Shown: in pieces, positions 29,256-37,256 of the stretch
How the letters are laid out: every line of letters begins with the position of its first letter
Position numbering within the stretch: the first letter of the stretch is position 1
Origin: Acidobacteriota bacterium
GTDB taxonomy: Bacteria; Acidobacteriota; Blastocatellia; Pyrinomonadales; Pyrinomonadaceae
Direction of reading: 5' to 3'
Assembly (NCBI GenBank): GCA_003697135.1
Contig: RFGC01000012.1
Location: forward strand, 22,414-86,413
DNA: 64,000 nt
Notes under the pieces: generated by a model
Told to the model about the DNA's origin: nothing
Databases searched by the model: none
Seen by the model: only the letters and a program-made list of their open reading frames with translations
Program-made: the position numbers and the translations under genes

Positions 29256-29304
29256 CTAACCGCCTGCTCTTATCATAACCACCACAAACAAGCAGTTGTT
29301 TAGA
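29254..29304 (-). other. Second attC-like site, weak
   Basis: Read on the minus strand the right-hand core GTTAGAT (29260-29254) fits GTTRRRY exactly. Upstream CTGCT and AGCAG form the L arms, and TCTAAAC is an imperfect R''. It lies directly before the 121-residue membrane protein. Weaker than the site at 28679. Confidence 0.4.
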
Positions 29305-29375
29305 GTGTGCTTTCAGCGAAAGTAAATCGCCATGTTTCAGCAATACCTATCGCAAAAGGTCTGGGCACTTTCCAA

Positions 29376-30911
29376 TCAGACCTCAACATTCTTCATCATT
29401 CTTCTGATAGGTATTATCAAAGCCACCAAAATAAGGGTTGCGATTGCAAGCGATGCAGTCGTGTAGGTGAACAGAACGGGCATCTGCTCTAGTTTTTCAG
29501 GATCAACGTGACCACCAACCAAACCACCAATGAGATTTCCAACAGCAGCAGCCAAAAACCAAACTCCCATCATCTGACCAACAAACCGACGCGGACTCAA
29601 TTTCGTCATCGAAGAAAGCCCAACAGGACTCAAACAAAGTTCACCTACCGTCTGGAAGAAATAACTCGCAACAAGCCAAAACATTGAGACTTTTATTTGG
29701 CCATCACTTGCAACAACTTCCATAGAAGCAAATATCATCACCAAGAACCCAATAGCGGCAAAGAACAGGCCCAAAGCAAACTTAGCAGGACTCGATAAGT
29801 CCATGCCTCTTTGCCCAAGCCACGTCCAAATGTATGCAAAAACAGGAGCCAGTAAAATAATCAAAAGCGGATTCACAGACTGAAACCATGTTGCAGGAAC
29901 TTCAAAACCAAAGACCTCTCTCTGCGTGAAATCCTTTGCAAACAAATTTAGGGAAGTGGGAGCTTGCTCGAATGCCGACCAGAAAACCGCCGCCGCTACG
30001 AAAAGAACTCCAATCACAAGGACCCTTTTCTTCTCATCACTATTTAGCCCACCTAAAGTGAAAAGATACAAAAAGTAAATCACCGCCACACCTACTAAAA
30101 CATACGTCATTGATTGAGCAACAAGTTTAGCGTTGATTGTAATTACTCCAGTAGCGGCAAGTATGAATACTAGAGCAAGCACTGCCACAAAAACTGCTAT
30201 AGAAATCTTTATTCTTCTTTCTATCTTTGCCTGAATCCGAGGGTCTGGGTGCTTTGAAGGTTCTGCACCTATCGAACCTAAAGTTGATTTTCTTCTCGTA
30301 GTAAAAACGAACAAACCAAGCAACATAGCAACGCCTGCTGCGCTGAATCCCCAATGCCAACCGATTTTTTCGCCCAAAAATCCCGTAACGGTCTGACCAA
30401 GAAGAGCACCTATGTTAATGCCCATGTAAAAGATCGAGAATCCCGCATCTCTTCTGGAACCGCCTTCAGGATAAAGGTCTCCCACAATTGCCGAGATATT
30501 GGGCTTTAGAAGCCCCGTCCCTAAAACTATCAATACCAAGCCGAGGAAAAATGTTGCTTTCCCACCCAAAAATGCGGAAATACCGATCGAGATGTGTCCT
30601 GCTGAAATGCAAATTGCACCGTATAGAATGGCTTTTTGGAGACCTAAAAGTTTATCGGCAATCCAACCACCAGGAAGACTCGCCAGATACACACAAGCGG
30701 CATATATGCCAACAATAGCCGACGCCTGCTCTCTTTCAAAACCGAATCCACCATCCGCAAGTGCGGCTGACATGAACAAAACCAGCAACGGACGAATCCC
30801 ATAATAAGAAAATCTTTCCCACATCTCCGTAAAAAAGAGTGTGGAAAGACCTATCGGATGACCTGCAAAAGTTTTACCCTTTACACCTATGCCCTCAGAA
30901 GCTACAGCCAT
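29376..30911 (-). CDS. POT/PTR-family proton-dependent peptide transporter
   Basis: Major-facilitator transporter (511 residues, 12-14 membrane helices) for di- and tripeptide uptake with protons. The N-terminal E-x-x-E-R-like signature is seen as MWERFSYYGIRPLLVLF, and the PTR2 signature FYMGINIGALLG is intact. The GLL-KPNISAIVGDLY loop and late FQTVGELCLSPVGLS are also characteristic. ATG 30911 is chosen because AGGAGA lies 8 bases upstream; the frame runs 36 codons further but without support. AT-rich composition returns here, marking the end of the island. Confidence 0.92.
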   Translation of the reverse strand: MAVASEGIGVKGKTFAGHPIGLSTLFFTEMWERFSYYGIRPLLVLFMSAALADGGFGFEREQASAIVGIYAACVYLASLPGGWIADKLLGLQKAILYGAICISAGHISIGISAFLGGKATFFLGLVLIVLGTGLLKPNISAIVGDLYPEGGSRRDAGFSIFYMGINIGALLGQTVTGFLGEKIGWHWGFSAAGVAMLLGLFVFTTRRKSTLGSIGAEPSKHPDPRIQAKIERRIKISIAVFVAVLALVFILAATGVITINAKLVAQSMTYVLVGVAVIYFLYLFTLGGLNSDEKKRVLVIGVLFVAAAVFWSAFEQAPTSLNLFAKDFTQREVFGFEVPATWFQSVNPLLIILLAPVFAYIWTWLGQRGMDLSSPAKFALGLFFAAIGFLVMIFASMEVVASDGQIKVSMFWLVASYFFQTVGELCLSPVGLSSMTKLSPRRFVGQMMGVWFLAAAVGNLIGGLVGGHVDPEKLEQMPVLFTYTTASLAIATLILVALIIPIRRMMKNVEV

Positions 30912-31101
30912 TTTCGTTCTCCTTTTCTCGTTATTTGAAATTTTGAAACAAACTTTAAGCAAATATAACAAACATCTAATGTTGAAATCAAACCGCGCAT
31001 CCGAGAGCAGTGAAAGCAAGTCTTTCTACAGCAATTCAGTTATCAAACTAAATTTCAAAATTTGAACTGACTTTTTCGTTTTTTTCTGTTAAGATTTGCT
31101 C

Positions 31102-31638
31102 ATGCAAGAAGAAAAGACATTTCCGCCGAAGTTAAAACTCAATGAAAACGGAGATATAGAAATAGAGTCCTTAGCCGACGTTATTCAATGGTTTCTGCTA
31201 TACGATCAGAAAACAGCGATAATGCGACACCCGCAGGTTGAAGAGCTTTTCCAATGGAAACAAGAAGACGATGCCGAACAGGGTCTGCAACCTTATCTGT
31301 TCGATAGCGCTGAAGCTAGATTTGCTATTGGAGTCTTCCAAGCATTGGCTGAAAACAACACACAAGAAAAGCTACATGATTGGATCGTTTATCTGCTCCA
31401 AATCCTAAGCGACGCAAAAATGGTTCGCGAAACCTTTGTCGAAAACTATGAACTTAAAACTAACCAAGGCGTTTCATTTCTTAAAGAAGCTCTAAAACTA
31501 CCATCAGAAGACGAAAAACGCTTGTTTCTAACAAGTGCATGGCTCGAAGCTCTCTGCACTGCAGAGGCTAGAATCCTAGGCTGGGTTTATCAAGAACTCT
31601 ACAAAAGGCCGTTTCAAATTCACGCTTTAGCGGAATAA
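31102..31638 (+). CDS. Hypothetical protein
   Basis: A 178-residue acidic, soluble protein rich in Leu, Glu and Gln. I recognise no family. No cysteine motif, signal peptide or membrane segment is visible; the pattern suggests an all-alpha fold. ATG 31102 is preferred to TTG 31096. It lies 12 bases upstream of the O-antigen-ligase-like gene and is probably co-transcribed with it. Confidence 0.6.
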   Translation: MQEEKTFPPKLKLNENGDIEIESLADVIQWFLLYDQKTAIMRHPQVEELFQWKQEDDAEQGLQPYLFDSAEARFAIGVFQALAENNTQEKLHDWIVYLLQILSDAKMVRETFVENYELKTNQGVSFLKEALKLPSEDEKRLFLTSAWLEALCTAEARILGWVYQELYKRPFQIHALAE

Positions 31639-31650
31639 GTCTCGAAAAAA

Positions 31651-33312
31651 ATGATTAAACCGCTTGCGTCGAAAATAGTCGCTTTAATTGATAGGTGTAT
31701 TCATTCGGAAACTGACCATCCAAAGCTAGAAAGAGCGATTTTTGTCTTTTTATTTCTGATGGTCTTGTTCTTACCTCATTCAATAGCGGCATCGCAAACT
31801 GCATGGATTCTAGGAATGCTTTTTCTCTCTTTTCGTCTCTTTCTGAAACCGAAAATCCAGAAAACGCCGCTCGATAAACCACTCTGGGCATTTGCTTTGT
31901 GGTCTCTTGTCACTTGTTTCTTTTCTTACACACCGCTAATTTCTCTCGATAAGATGCGTTCTGTGGCGGTTTTCCTCATCTTTTATTTTGTTGTCAACAT
32001 CGTTCGCTCGAACTTCACAGCAACGGTTTTGGCTTTCACACTCATTCTTTCCTGCATGATCAATGTTTTTTATGTGCCTATTGAAAGAATCATAGGACGT
32101 GGAGTCGAGATACACGGCTTGCGCCCTGATAGCCCTCTGTCAAAAGCCTTGCTGATGGATGGTGATACCTTACTGAAAGCCAACGACAAAAAAATACAAT
32201 CTCCTGAAGATTTGATAGAAGAAATTCAAAAGAATGAGAAAACAGCTATTTTCTTTTATCGTCCCGATTTTTACTATACGGTTGAAGTAAATAGAAGCGA
32301 TCTTCTAAGAGGTGAAAGCGCTTTGGAAAAGCTAGGGATTGAATCGTGGAGCAAAAGCCACAATTGGCGCTCGACTGGTTTTTACGGACACTGGACAACA
32401 TACGCTGATGTTTTGCAACTTATAGCATCTCTCACCTTCGGCATTCTCGTTACATTAGCAAGCAATCTAAAAATTTTCTCCACAAGAGAAAACCATCGTT
32501 TGACAAAGCGAACTAACTCTGAAGAAAACACCGAAAATTATTCAAATAGTCCCAGCGCAGATTTAGAAAACACAAGCTATGTTGTTTCTAAAAAATCCCT
32601 TTTCCAGCACCTATTGTTTCCCATAAACTACCGAATCGGCTTTCTCATAATCGCTTTTTTCTTCGCTATGATGGTTTTTGCACTCGTTTTGAGCGGGACT
32701 AGAGCGCCGCTTGCAGGACTTTTGATTTCAACCTTTGTAATCGTTTTGCTTAACAAAAACCGCAAGATCATTTATTTTTCGGTCGCAGCAGGCTTAAGTG
32801 TTATTCTTCTCGTTTCAATTTATCTACAGCAAAGCCGACACACGGGATTCATTGATAAAAACGACGACTCAACAAAATACCGTCAAACAGTTTACAAAGA
32901 AGCCATTGACCTTTGGATACAAAAGCCGCGCCACCTTTTATTTGGTGTTGGAATGGACTCCATAAGAGTTTATGCAACCGAGTGGAAGCTCTTCGACAGT
33001 GGACGACTCCCAATTGGACATTTTCATTCAACCCCGATACAACTTTTAGTCGAGCGCGGACTTCCCGCTCTTTTGATATGGATTTGGATTATCTTTGGCT
33101 ATTCAAAAATGCTCTTAAGCTCAATCTCAAATTCAAGCGAGATGCTAGAAAAAGGTATTCTCCTAGGCATCTTCGGTGGTATGATAGGCTTCTTGATAAG
33201 CGGAATCTTTCACTATAACCTCGGCGATCAAGAAGTAGCTATGATTTTCTTTTTTTTGATGGGCATAGGATTTGTTATCAAAAATAGTCACCCTTCGACA
33301 TCAAAAAACTAA
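31651..33312 (+). CDS. O-antigen ligase/Wzy-like membrane protein with inserted PDZ domain
   Basis: A 553-residue multi-span membrane protein of the O-antigen ligase/polymerase (Wzy_C) superfamily, which joins or polymerises polysaccharide on a lipid carrier in the periplasm. The diagnostic part is LVLSGTRAPLAGLLIS and the large periplasmic loop LLFGVGMDSIRVY ... GHFHSTPIQLLVERGLPALL, which supplies the conserved Arg and His. Unusually, residues about 149-215 look like a PDZ domain: RGVEIHGLRPDSPLSKAL, GDTLLKANDKKIQSPEDLIE, and a closing beta strand ending EVNR. This lies between early membrane helices on what should be the periplasmic side. A LPS-O-antigen role is likely but a general glycan ligase is possible. 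It is 12 bases after the unknown gene at 31102. Confidence 0.8.
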   Translation: MIKPLASKIVALIDRCIHSETDHPKLERAIFVFLFLMVLFLPHSIAASQTAWILGMLFLSFRLFLKPKIQKTPLDKPLWAFALWSLVTCFFSYTPLISLDKMRSVAVFLIFYFVVNIVRSNFTATVLAFTLILSCMINVFYVPIERIIGRGVEIHGLRPDSPLSKALLMDGDTLLKANDKKIQSPEDLIEEIQKNEKTAIFFYRPDFYYTVEVNRSDLLRGESALEKLGIESWSKSHNWRSTGFYGHWTTYADVLQLIASLTFGILVTLASNLKIFSTRENHRLTKRTNSEENTENYSNSPSADLENTSYVVSKKSLFQHLLFPINYRIGFLIIAFFFAMMVFALVLSGTRAPLAGLLISTFVIVLLNKNRKIIYFSVAAGLSVILLVSIYLQQSRHTGFIDKNDDSTKYRQTVYKEAIDLWIQKPRHLLFGVGMDSIRVYATEWKLFDSGRLPIGHFHSTPIQLLVERGLPALLIWIWIIFGYSKMLLSSISNSSEMLEKGILLGIFGGMIGFLISGIFHYNLGDQEVAMIFFFLMGIGFVIKNSHPSTSKN

Positions 33313-33337
33313 AAGCCACTTCTATCATGCTGAACAT

Positions 33338-34213
33338 TTACTCAACATTTTGAACCTGCTCTTTGATTTTCTCAATCTCGTTTTTCATCTGCAAAGCCAG
33401 TTGCTTGACTTGGAAATTTGCCGTTTTTGAAAGAATGGTGTTTGCCTCACGGTTCAGTTCTTGCGATAGAAAGTCAAGACGCCTTCCTACATCGCTTTCT
33501 TCGGAAATTATTGAACGAGCATGCTCAACGTGGCCTTTCAACCTTGCAATCTCCTCGCTGATGTCGCTTCGTTCAACAAGATAAACAATCTCTTGAGCGA
33601 ATCTAGCTTCATCTAGCCCAACGCCAACCTTCGATAAAATCCCTTCAATCTTTTCTTTAAGCATCTGGAAACATTCTTGCTCTAACTTTTTCGCCTCTTC
33701 TTCAATCAAAACAGTAAATTTTTCAACCTGCTTTAGATGATTCAAGATAACCTTCTTCAGCGATCTGCCTTCAGCTCTTCGCATCTTTTCCAGTTGATTT
33801 AGAGCCTCTTCCAAAGCTTTGAACACAGCCCTTTCTAACTCGTCATCTTCCCGTTTCTGCTTCGGAACAACAGCCTTTGGCAAAAAAGCAATCTGGCTTA
33901 GCTCAAGATTGCCAGAAAGTTCAAATTCCTCCTTGATTCTACTGACTGCATTCAAGAACCCCTCAATCAACGGGCGGTTTATGTCGAATTCTACGGGTTT
34001 CTTGCTTTGATAATTCAATCCAACCTCGATATTTCCGCGCAAGACTCGCTCAGAAATTTTCTGCCTTATCTTCAGATCTAACTCATCGCCGATTTCTTGC
34101 GAAGAATGCAAACGGATATTCAGAAACCGACCGTTCAGACTCTTAATCTCAATCAAAACTCCGAGATTTTCATTCTCAAAACTACCTCTTCCGAAACCTG
34201 TCATTGACTTCAT
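33338..34213 (-). CDS. yicC: YicC-family endoribonuclease
   Basis: A 291-residue YicC/YloC protein. The N-terminus MKSMTGFGRG, NGRFLNIRL and RGNIEVGLNY match the YicC N domain. The C-terminus GRRLDFLSQELNREANTILS with SKTANFQVK matches DUF1732, which contains the acidic metal-binding residues. Family members are Mn-dependent endoribonucleases implicated in sRNA (RyhB) turnover in E. coli; that function is transferred knowledge. It is convergent with the O-antigen ligase gene (25 bases apart) and divergent from the M50-like gene. Gmk, frequently next to yicC, is not seen. Confidence 0.93.
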   Translation of the reverse strand: MKSMTGFGRGSFENENLGVLIEIKSLNGRFLNIRLHSSQEIGDELDLKIRQKISERVLRGNIEVGLNYQSKKPVEFDINRPLIEGFLNAVSRIKEEFELSGNLELSQIAFLPKAVVPKQKREDDELERAVFKALEEALNQLEKMRRAEGRSLKKVILNHLKQVEKFTVLIEEEAKKLEQECFQMLKEKIEGILSKVGVGLDEARFAQEIVYLVERSDISEEIARLKGHVEHARSIISEESDVGRRLDFLSQELNREANTILSKTANFQVKQLALQMKNEIEKIKEQVQNVE

Positions 34214-34479
34214 CTTCGCACCTAAAGCCTAGTGTCTTTGAAAATCCATAAACAAAAATTTAACCTTTTAGTCATTTGCATCAAACCGCATAATTGCTTT
34301 TTCAGAACCAATGTCCAAATCAAAAAGTCAATAGAACCCGTGAACTCCTCAACAACCAATTCTAAAGTCCGAAATCTCTGCTGTATTTCCTACAAGAAAC
34401 GTCGAGACAAAATGCGAATCCGAAAAAACTGATTGAAACCCGATAGCAAAAAGGCTTAGAATTTTGGTAGGAGGCAAAA

Positions 34480-35247
34480 ATGAAACTAGCTAAAGATGCA
34501 AAACCACAAGTCAAACTTCTTTTATTTGCAACGCTGATAACCGTTGTTTTGTGGTTCATACCTTATGCAGATTTTTTAGTTTATCCGCTACGTCTTTTTG
34601 TGACTTTCATACATGAAAGCTCTCATGCGATTGTAGGTGCGCTGACAGGCAGTTCCGTTAAAACTCTTGCAGTTTTCCCGAACGGCGAAGGCGTAGTCCT
34701 GCTTACAAGCTACAACTGGTTTTCATCATTTTTAACCTCTAGCGCAGGCTATTTGGGCACAACTATCTGTGGAGCACTGCTACTGGTTGCAATGCGCCGA
34801 AATTTCCCTGCTAAAAATGCGCTTCTCATACTTGCTTGTTTGATTGGCTCAATGACACTCCTTTTTGGCTTGATAACACCGCTTTTTAATATATCTGACG
34901 AAGCAATTACACTTCAGCAGATTGGTTTCACTTTTCTAGTAGGCTCAACCTTAAGTGCGGGGTTGTTTTTCCTAGCCTTCAGATGCAGTCCTAAAGTGCA
35001 AAACTTTGCCGTCGCTTTCCTTGCCGTTCAACTCGTTCTGAATGCCCTGTTCGACCTGAAAACACTGTTCTTGATAAATGCTCCTTTGATCGGCTCAAAC
35101 ATCCACACAGACGCAAAAAATATGGAACAACTAACGAACATTCCCGCAATAGTTTGGGTGTTAATCTGGATTGCAATATCAGTTCTGATAGTCTCAATCA
35201 CTCTTCGCCTCTATGCTATCAGCCAAAAAGATTCGCAAAGAAATTGA
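34480..35247 (+). CDS. M50-like integral membrane metallopeptidase
   Basis: A 255-residue membrane protein with an HExxH zinc motif, HESSHA at 45-50, at the start of a membrane helix, as in the peptidase M50B-like family. Six to seven hydrophobic segments follow. The second M50 zinc ligand (an Asp/His further on) is not evident to me, so activity is uncertain. A good SD, TAGGAGG, lies 5-6 bases upstream of ATG 34480. TTGAAA (34433-34438) and TAGAAT (34457-34462), 18 bases apart, resemble a promoter, though they would place the transcript start very close to the SD. It precedes the RqcH gene by 20 bases. Confidence 0.8.
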   Translation: MKLAKDAKPQVKLLLFATLITVVLWFIPYADFLVYPLRLFVTFIHESSHAIVGALTGSSVKTLAVFPNGEGVVLLTSYNWFSSFLTSSAGYLGTTICGALLLVAMRRNFPAKNALLILACLIGSMTLLFGLITPLFNISDEAITLQQIGFTFLVGSTLSAGLFFLAFRCSPKVQNFAVAFLAVQLVLNALFDLKTLFLINAPLIGSNIHTDAKNMEQLTNIPAIVWVLIWIAISVLIVSITLRLYAISQKDSQRN

Positions 35248-35267
35248 ATTAGCCAAATCTTCCTGAC

Positions 35268-36779
35268 ATGAATGAAGCTACCCTGGAAGCAATCACCCAA
35301 GAGTTGAGAGTTTCTTTGCAAGGCAGAAGATTCGGGAAAATTTTTCAAATCTCTGACTTGAGCTTTGCAGTTGATTTGAATTTGCCTCAAAACCAATATC
35401 TTTTCGTAAGCGTCGAACCGAACTTGCCGAGAGTTTATTTGATAAAGCGAAAACTTAAAGAACTTGAAACTCGTCCCTTGTCTAATTTTTTTCTCTATCT
35501 CAACAAAAGACTCGCTGGTAGAGTCATCGAAAGTATCTCAAAGTTGAAAGGCGAAAGAATTTTGAAAATCTCGTTTGGTTTTAGGACTTTGACTTTGGAT
35601 AATCTTGAGCCTGATACTGAAGCTGAATCCCTGCAAGAAGAAAAATACTCGCTCATTATCCAACTCACAGGACGCTCGGCAAATTTATTTCTACTAGATG
35701 CAAACGATATGATTTTGGCGTCGCTCCGAGAAAATAAAGGCGAAGGACAAACCGTAGGCACCAAGTTTGCTCCTCCACAAAGGACAAAAGAAACCATTTC
35801 CCGCAAGAATGAACCCACTGTTTCCAAAAACGGTTTTGAAACTCTCTCCGAAGCGCTCGACAGATACTACAGCGAACTCGAAGCAGAAAAGAAGTTTCAA
35901 GAGCAAGCCACAAAAGCTAAAGCTATCGTTAGGAAAGAACTGACAAAAAGACTCTCAAAGCTCTCAAAACTCCAGCAGGAACTTGAAAGCCTAAAAGATG
36001 CATCTCTTTGGAAACGCTACGGCGATTTGATAATGGCAAACTTGAATCAAATCATTGAAATTGATGGGAAGCTCTTGGTCGTTGACTATTTTGATGAAAA
36101 CCTGCCCACTGTCGAAATAGACTTGCAAAGTCCTGAGATTGAAAAAATACTCAAAAACAAAGTTAATTTTTCGCCTAAAGAATTTGCAGAAGAACTTTTC
36201 AGACGATACTCGAAAGCAAAGCGCGCGCATGAAGAAATCTCAAAACAGCTTCAGCTTTTGGAAAAGGAGATAGAAAAGTGGAAGACACTTGAAGCCGAAC
36301 TGGAAAAAGCCATAAGCGAAAAGGCGATAAACTTCGTGGAAGAGTTCTTGAGCAAGAATGAAAAGAAACCTCCCACAGCCAGAAAATCATCGGGCAAAAG
36401 AGATGAAACTTCTTCTTTTGCCCGTAAATTCGTATCATCGGACGGTTTTGAAATTCTCGTCGGAAAAGGCGCTAAAGAGAATGATTATTTGACTTTTCGT
36501 TTTGCAAAGTCACTGGATTTTTGGCTACATGCGGCGGATTATCCGGGTTCGCACGTCATCGTGCGCAATCCCAATCGGCTTGAATCTTTACCGCATCAAA
36601 CATTGATCGAAGCGGCCGAAATTGCGGCTTTCTTCAGCCAAGCCAAAAAACAACCAAAAGCGGCAGTAAACTACACTCAACGAAAATTCGTTCACAAACC
36701 TAAATCAGCTCCACCCGGACTAGTTAGCCTTTCAAAGTTCAAAACCATCATCGTAGAACCGAAAGTTAAAGCATCTTAG
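35268..36779 (+). CDS. rqcH: NFACT-family ribosome quality-control protein RqcH
   Basis: A 503-residue NFACT protein (FbpA/Rqc2 family), known in bacteria to bind stalled 50S subunits and add alanine tails for degradation by ClpXP or similar. The N-terminal NFACT-N domain opens MNEATLEAITQELRVSL. The central coiled coil (about 195-360) is rich in Lys/Glu/Leu. The NFACT-R domain (DUF814) is visible near the end as LTFRFAKSLDFWLHAADYPG followed by SHVIVRNPNR and AVNYTQRKFVHKPK. Length is shorter than B. subtilis RqcH (570). It is the only RQC-related gene here. Confidence 0.9.
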   Translation: MNEATLEAITQELRVSLQGRRFGKIFQISDLSFAVDLNLPQNQYLFVSVEPNLPRVYLIKRKLKELETRPLSNFFLYLNKRLAGRVIESISKLKGERILKISFGFRTLTLDNLEPDTEAESLQEEKYSLIIQLTGRSANLFLLDANDMILASLRENKGEGQTVGTKFAPPQRTKETISRKNEPTVSKNGFETLSEALDRYYSELEAEKKFQEQATKAKAIVRKELTKRLSKLSKLQQELESLKDASLWKRYGDLIMANLNQIIEIDGKLLVVDYFDENLPTVEIDLQSPEIEKILKNKVNFSPKEFAEELFRRYSKAKRAHEEISKQLQLLEKEIEKWKTLEAELEKAISEKAINFVEEFLSKNEKKPPTARKSSGKRDETSSFARKFVSSDGFEILVGKGAKENDYLTFRFAKSLDFWLHAADYPGSHVIVRNPNRLESLPHQTLIEAAEIAAFFSQAKKQPKAAVNYTQRKFVHKPKSAPPGLVSLSKFKTIIVEPKVKAS

Positions 36780-36785
36780 TTGTTT

Positions 36786-37214
36786 CTAGTTGATTTCACG
36801 AATCTTTAACCGATGCTTTGCAAAAAGCTTTTTATATCTCCAGCCTAAAGGCAGGCACAACCGGAATTTTGGTTTATTAGCCACTTCAAGCCTATAGCTT
36901 TTTCCGTTATTGAAAAACTCAAAATCTACCCAGTTATTTCCAAAATTCTTAATCTTCAATATGGCCGGGACAAAAGTTATACCACCTTCAATAGCATCGC
37001 AAACTCTAGAATCTTTCCCAATGAGATAGATATGCAGACCATCATCATAACCGCCGCCATCAACTATCCAAATAAGAGCGCTTCCATCTGGCAATTCAAA
37101 TTGCTCTTCCAGCAAATAATCACCCTCCGCAAATTGCACTATGCTTTTGCCTTCTCTTGATAGACAAATGCCATGTTGTTTCTTAACAACCGAGAAGCTA
37201 TTTGTCTTCTTCAT
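36786..37214 (-). CDS. Unknown protein at the end of the T6SS operon
   Basis: A 142-residue soluble protein with no family I recognise. It is rich in beta-type sequence (GDYLLEEQFELPDG, LHIYLIGKD, FEFFNNGKSYRLEV), has no signal peptide, membrane helix or metal motif. It starts 42 bases after the clpV stop on the same strand, so it is probably the last gene of the T6SS operon. It could be an accessory subunit, an adaptor, or an effector/immunity component; nothing in the sequence decides. ATG 37214 is preferred to GTG 37220. Confidence 0.6.
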   Translation of the reverse strand: MKKTNSFSVVKKQHGICLSREGKSIVQFAEGDYLLEEQFELPDGSALIWIVDGGGYDDGLHIYLIGKDSRVCDAIEGGITFVPAILKIKNFGNNWVDFEFFNNGKSYRLEVANKPKFRLCLPLGWRYKKLFAKHRLKIREIN

Positions 37215-37256
37215 GAACACTCTACAAACTTAAACCCACTTACCGTCTCCTGCTCT

